The notes under the pieces: generated by a model
Database searches by the model: none
Told to the model about the DNA's origin: nothing
What the model saw: the letters and a program-made list of their open reading frames with translations, nothing else
Position numbers and translations under genes: made by a program
Shown: positions 33,093-33,093 of the stretch, piece by piece
How positions within the stretch are numbered: the stretch's first letter is position 1
How the letters are laid out: every line of letters begins with the position of its first letter
From: Lachnospiraceae bacterium
Lineage (GTDB): Bacteria > Bacillota > Clostridia > Lachnospirales > Lachnospiraceae
NCBI GenBank assembly: GCA_017469275.1
Contig: JAFUGT010000161.1
Span: 1-33,093 of the forward strand
Length of the DNA stretch: 33,093 nucleotides
Direction: 5' to 3'

Positions 33093-33093
33093 A

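Noticed and set aside
32831-33093. CRISPR array or insertion sequence at the right edge
   Set aside because: The repeats are two diverged units and nested palindromes, without regular spacers or a transposase gene.

Overview
The window looks like a chromosomal segment from a low-to-moderate GC anaerobic Firmicute, most likely Lachnospiraceae. The basis is strong AAGGAG-type ribosome binding sites, an aroE-aroK fusion next to yqeG, two-subunit leuCD next to ilvD/ilvB, and many AT-rich intergenic hairpins. The family call is inference; the sequence carries no rRNA or other marker to fix the species.

Layout. (1) 1-7552: end of a type IV pilus-like locus. It holds the 3' part of a large acidic surface or pilus-assembly protein, two minor pseudopilins with class III signal peptides, and a 1222-residue secreted protein with two carbohydrate-binding-like beta-sandwich modules and a fibro-slime domain; a terminator follows. 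(2) 7657-11081: yqeG, a bifunctional shikimate dehydrogenase/shikimate kinase, and an Xaa-Pro aminopeptidase. (3) 11253-19587: a LysR regulator divergent from leuC, then leuD, leuB, a small DUF3592-like membrane protein, ilvD and ilvB, i.e. a branched-chain amino acid cluster lacking leuA, ilvC and ilvN here. A palindromic operator lies between lysR and leuC. (4) 19690-22095: serC-serA for serine synthesis. (5) 22165-24728: a 54-residue charged protein divergent from a two-component system, with 11-bp direct repeats between the two promoters. (6) 24875-32833: an arylsulfotransferase-family protein without a signal peptide, then cysD, a cysN-cysC fusion, cysA, a sulfate-binding lipoprotein and cysT. 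These genes import sulfate and activate it to APS and PAPS. The window ends in a dense block of palindromic repeats.

How the parts work together. The serine genes supply the carbon skeleton for cysteine, and the sulfate genes supply activated sulfur. No APS/PAPS reductase or sulfite reductase is visible, so use of PAPS for reduction versus sulfotransfer is open; the adjacent sulfotransferase-family gene makes the second option worth testing. The leu/ilv block is probably driven from an activator-dependent promoter upstream of leuC and reinforced by an internal promoter before ilvB.

The least explained signals are non-coding: a hairpin element found just after both the leuD and serC stop codons with a compensatory base-pair change, a 121-bp duplication around the serC 3' end, a GCGAAA-stem hairpin family in the cys operon, and a 139-bp nested palindrome at the right edge. 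Asn/Ser-rich insertions in LysR and in the aminopeptidase are also unusual. I see no tRNA, rRNA, CRISPR array, transposase or phage gene.
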